Assembly: GCA_002385815.1 (NCBI GenBank)
Contig: DGEE01000100.1
Location: 36,621-42,812 of the forward strand
Length of the DNA stretch: 6,192 nucleotides
Reading direction: 5' to 3'
Origin: Hungateiclostridiaceae bacterium UBA3934
Lineage (GTDB): Bacteria > Bacillota > Clostridia > Acetivibrionales > DTU013
Shown: positions 4,729-6,192 of the stretch, in pieces
Position numbering within the stretch: position 1 is the first letter of the stretch
How the letters are laid out: each line of letters opens with the position of its first letter
Translations under genes and position numbers: made by a program
The notes under the pieces: generated by a model
What the model saw: only the letters and a program-made list of their open reading frames with translations
Databases searched by the model: none
What the model was told of the DNA's origin: nothing

Positions 4729-6192
4729 TTACTCTACCTTCAATACGGCTATTTTTCTCAGCTCCAGCATCCCGGACAATTGCATATCCTCAGCTTGCTC
4801 TTCGGACAACACAGCACCGGAGATTGTATTCCTGTCAAGGAATACGGAAAGTTTATCCGTATCGATGCCGGGTAAGGCGCTCAGGTCCAGGATTATCCTT
4901 CGAAAGCCCTGATATTCTACTGTTACATAGTCACTCAGGTTTTTTATCTTAGGCACTATTTGTGGACATATGTCGGGGTACAGTTTGTTCAGAAGTTTCA
5001 GGATGCTGATATCACCGTCATTTACAGGCAGTACCAGCAGCGAGTCCGGATGTGAGGTCAGCCATGCTGAAAGCATGTCAAAACTATAACCGCCGGGGAC
5101 AGTGACCGACTCGGGTCCTTCTGTTTCCAGTTCGGTGAGGTAAAGCCTGAAACCTTTATCAAAGAAAGAATCAAGAATATCGGGGTCATCGGCGATATCG
5201 GTAAGCATGGTGATGTCAATGACAGTCTCATGGTGCAGAAGCATCTCATCATCAGCCTGCGGGAGGTCAGGGACATGGCCTTTTGCATCTGCCGAAGCAG
5301 TCCCGCCGCTCAGCTGCATATCTTTGAGCAGGTTTTTTTCCAGCAGATTCGTGCATTTTGTGATTTCCATTACAGCCCTTTTATATCCTTCGCGGCAGGA
5401 ATCAAGACTGACGGGCTCTCCGGTCTTTTTGTCCCAGGCTTTGCTGTCTTCGAATACACCTGTCCTCGCCATTTCGAAAACTATATTGTCATCGATAAAG
5501 GATCCTTTCAGCATGTAAGTCTGGGAAGCTGCAAAACCTGATTTCGCCTGCAGAAGATCCTGTCCGAACATAACCAGATGGTCACCGGGGATACCCAGCA
5601 GATTGAGTACAGTCGGCATGAAATCCACCTGACCACCTGTCGTATCAACTGTCTCATGTATGCCTGACCCCGGGAGATGTATGATCAGCGGGATATTCAA
5701 CATTTCATTGTAGGTATAATCATGCCCCAGGAATGCTTTTACACGTTCGGCGGCATCATTCCTGCAGTCTATGCCGAAATGGTCGCCATACAATACTATC
5801 ATTGAATTGTCATATAGCCCCAGATTATTCAGATCATCCAGGAATTCTCCTATGGCCTCATCTGTATAGCAGGCTGCCTGGAGATAATCTCCGAATAATG
5901 TGTTTTTGTCCTCCGGCAGCAGTTCAAGCTTCTGGTGAGTTTCAGGTATCTTGTAAGGAACGTGTGAGGACAGAGTGATGATAAAGCTGTAAAACGGCTG
6001 TTCCATTTCTTTAAGATAGTCCAGTGATTGCCTGAAAAAGGATTTATCCGACAGGCCTAAGCCAATCTTTTCGTCAATGACCAGGTCTTCTTCGCCGATG
6101 AATTTGTCAAAGCCCTGTCCCGGATAAGCATTTTCTCTGTTCCAGAAAGATTTCTTATATCCGTGAAGTACCATCGTCTGATAGCCATTTTC
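4729..6192 (-). CDS. LtaS-like sulfatase-fold phosphoglycerol transferase fused to a degenerate GDPD-like domain (5' end missing)
   Basis: The frame stays open to the window edge, so the N-terminus, its expected membrane helices and the catalytic Thr lie outside. The visible first half is the extracellular sulfatase fold of the lipoteichoic acid synthase family, which moves glycerol phosphate from phosphatidylglycerol onto a growing chain. Numbering from the Met at 6172-6174, it shows SFWNREN (9-15, the Trp/Arg substrate-binding motif), SSHVPY (69-74), the metal-binding LYGDHFG (128-134), IPLIIHLPGSG (161-171) and GGQVDFMPTVLNLLGI (180-195). This domain ends near 240. A linker of about 60-70 residues leads to an extra domain (about 315-481) not found in standard LtaS. 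Its blocks, such as KGFRLYLTELE, LVLPVNDGDISILKLLNKLYP, IVPKI and GFRRIILDL, resemble a GDPD-like barrel, but the His, Glu and HD catalytic residues expected there are absent. The natural substrate is unproven; teichoic acid or polar glycolipid head groups are the likely choices. The gene lies upstream of ychF on the same strand, with 140 bp between. Confidence 0.88.
   Translation of the reverse strand, partial: ENGYQTMVLHGYKKSFWNRENAYPGQGFDKFIGEEDLVIDEKIGLGLSDKSFFRQSLDYLKEMEQPFYSFIITLSSHVPYKIPETHQKLELLPEDKNTLFGDYLQAACYTDEAIGEFLDDLNNLGLYDNSMIVLYGDHFGIDCRNDAAERVKAFLGHDYTYNEMLNIPLIIHLPGSGIHETVDTTGGQVDFMPTVLNLLGIPGDHLVMFGQDLLQAKSGFAASQTYMLKGSFIDDNIVFEMARTGVFEDSKAWDKKTGEPVSLDSCREGYKRAVMEITKCTNLLEKNLLKDMQLSGGTASADAKGHVPDLPQADDEMLLHHETVIDITMLTDIADDPDILDSFFDKGFRLYLTELETEGPESVTVPGGYSFDMLSAWLTSHPDSLLVLPVNDGDISILKLLNKLYPDICPQIVPKIKNLSDYVTVEYQGFRRIILDLSALPGIDTDKLSVFLDRNTISGAVLSEEQAEDMQLSGMLELRKIAVLKVE

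Noticed and set aside
5058..5978. Several frames of 76-103 codons within the sulfatase gene.
   Set aside because: They lie out of frame or antisense inside a gene with conserved LtaS-type motifs, with no start signals.

Overview
The window looks like a chromosomal stretch from a moderate-GC anaerobic member of the Bacillota, most likely class Clostridia. The reasons are a textbook T-box leader, strong AGGAGG-type ribosome binding sites, sigma-A promoters with TTGACA and extended -10 boxes, and family variants (type I-beta DAHP synthase, an LtaS-like sulfatase, CheW, YchF) usual in that group. I see no transposase, integrase, phage gene, CRISPR array or tRNA.

Layout. Bases 1-255 (+) hold the 3' end of an unrecognised gene. 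It is followed 31 bp later by a membrane-bound diguanylate cyclase (287-1408, +). Two hairpins (1403-1478) separate that gene from the convergent aroF (1486-2529, -), the first enzyme of the shikimate pathway. The 497 bp between aroF and the next gene are fully used. They hold a promoter firing leftward, a T-box leader of about 310 nt ending in an intrinsic terminator, and a second promoter firing rightward into a cheW-like gene (3027-3488, +). That gene converges with ychF (3500-4588, -), leaving an 11-bp gap. ychF has a near-perfect promoter, a GCAA-loop hairpin in its leader and a TTG start. From 4729 to the right edge (-) lies most of an LtaS-type sulfatase. Its N-terminus is off the window, and its C-terminus carries an extra domain that resembles a glycerophosphodiester phosphodiesterase (GDPD) barrel without its active-site residues.

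How the parts work together. This is not one operon but a set of short transcription units. The clearest regulatory story is aroF. The specifier loop of the T-box reads UUC, so uncharged tRNA-Phe should permit read-through, while the N-terminal domain of the enzyme probably adds feedback inhibition by an aromatic amino acid. The diguanylate cyclase and the CheW-like protein are both signalling components, but the sequence does not link them directly. The most unusual items are the sulfatase's degenerate GDPD-like tail and the extra hairpins on one side of T-box Stem I. I do not see a convincing wholly new multi-gene system here.
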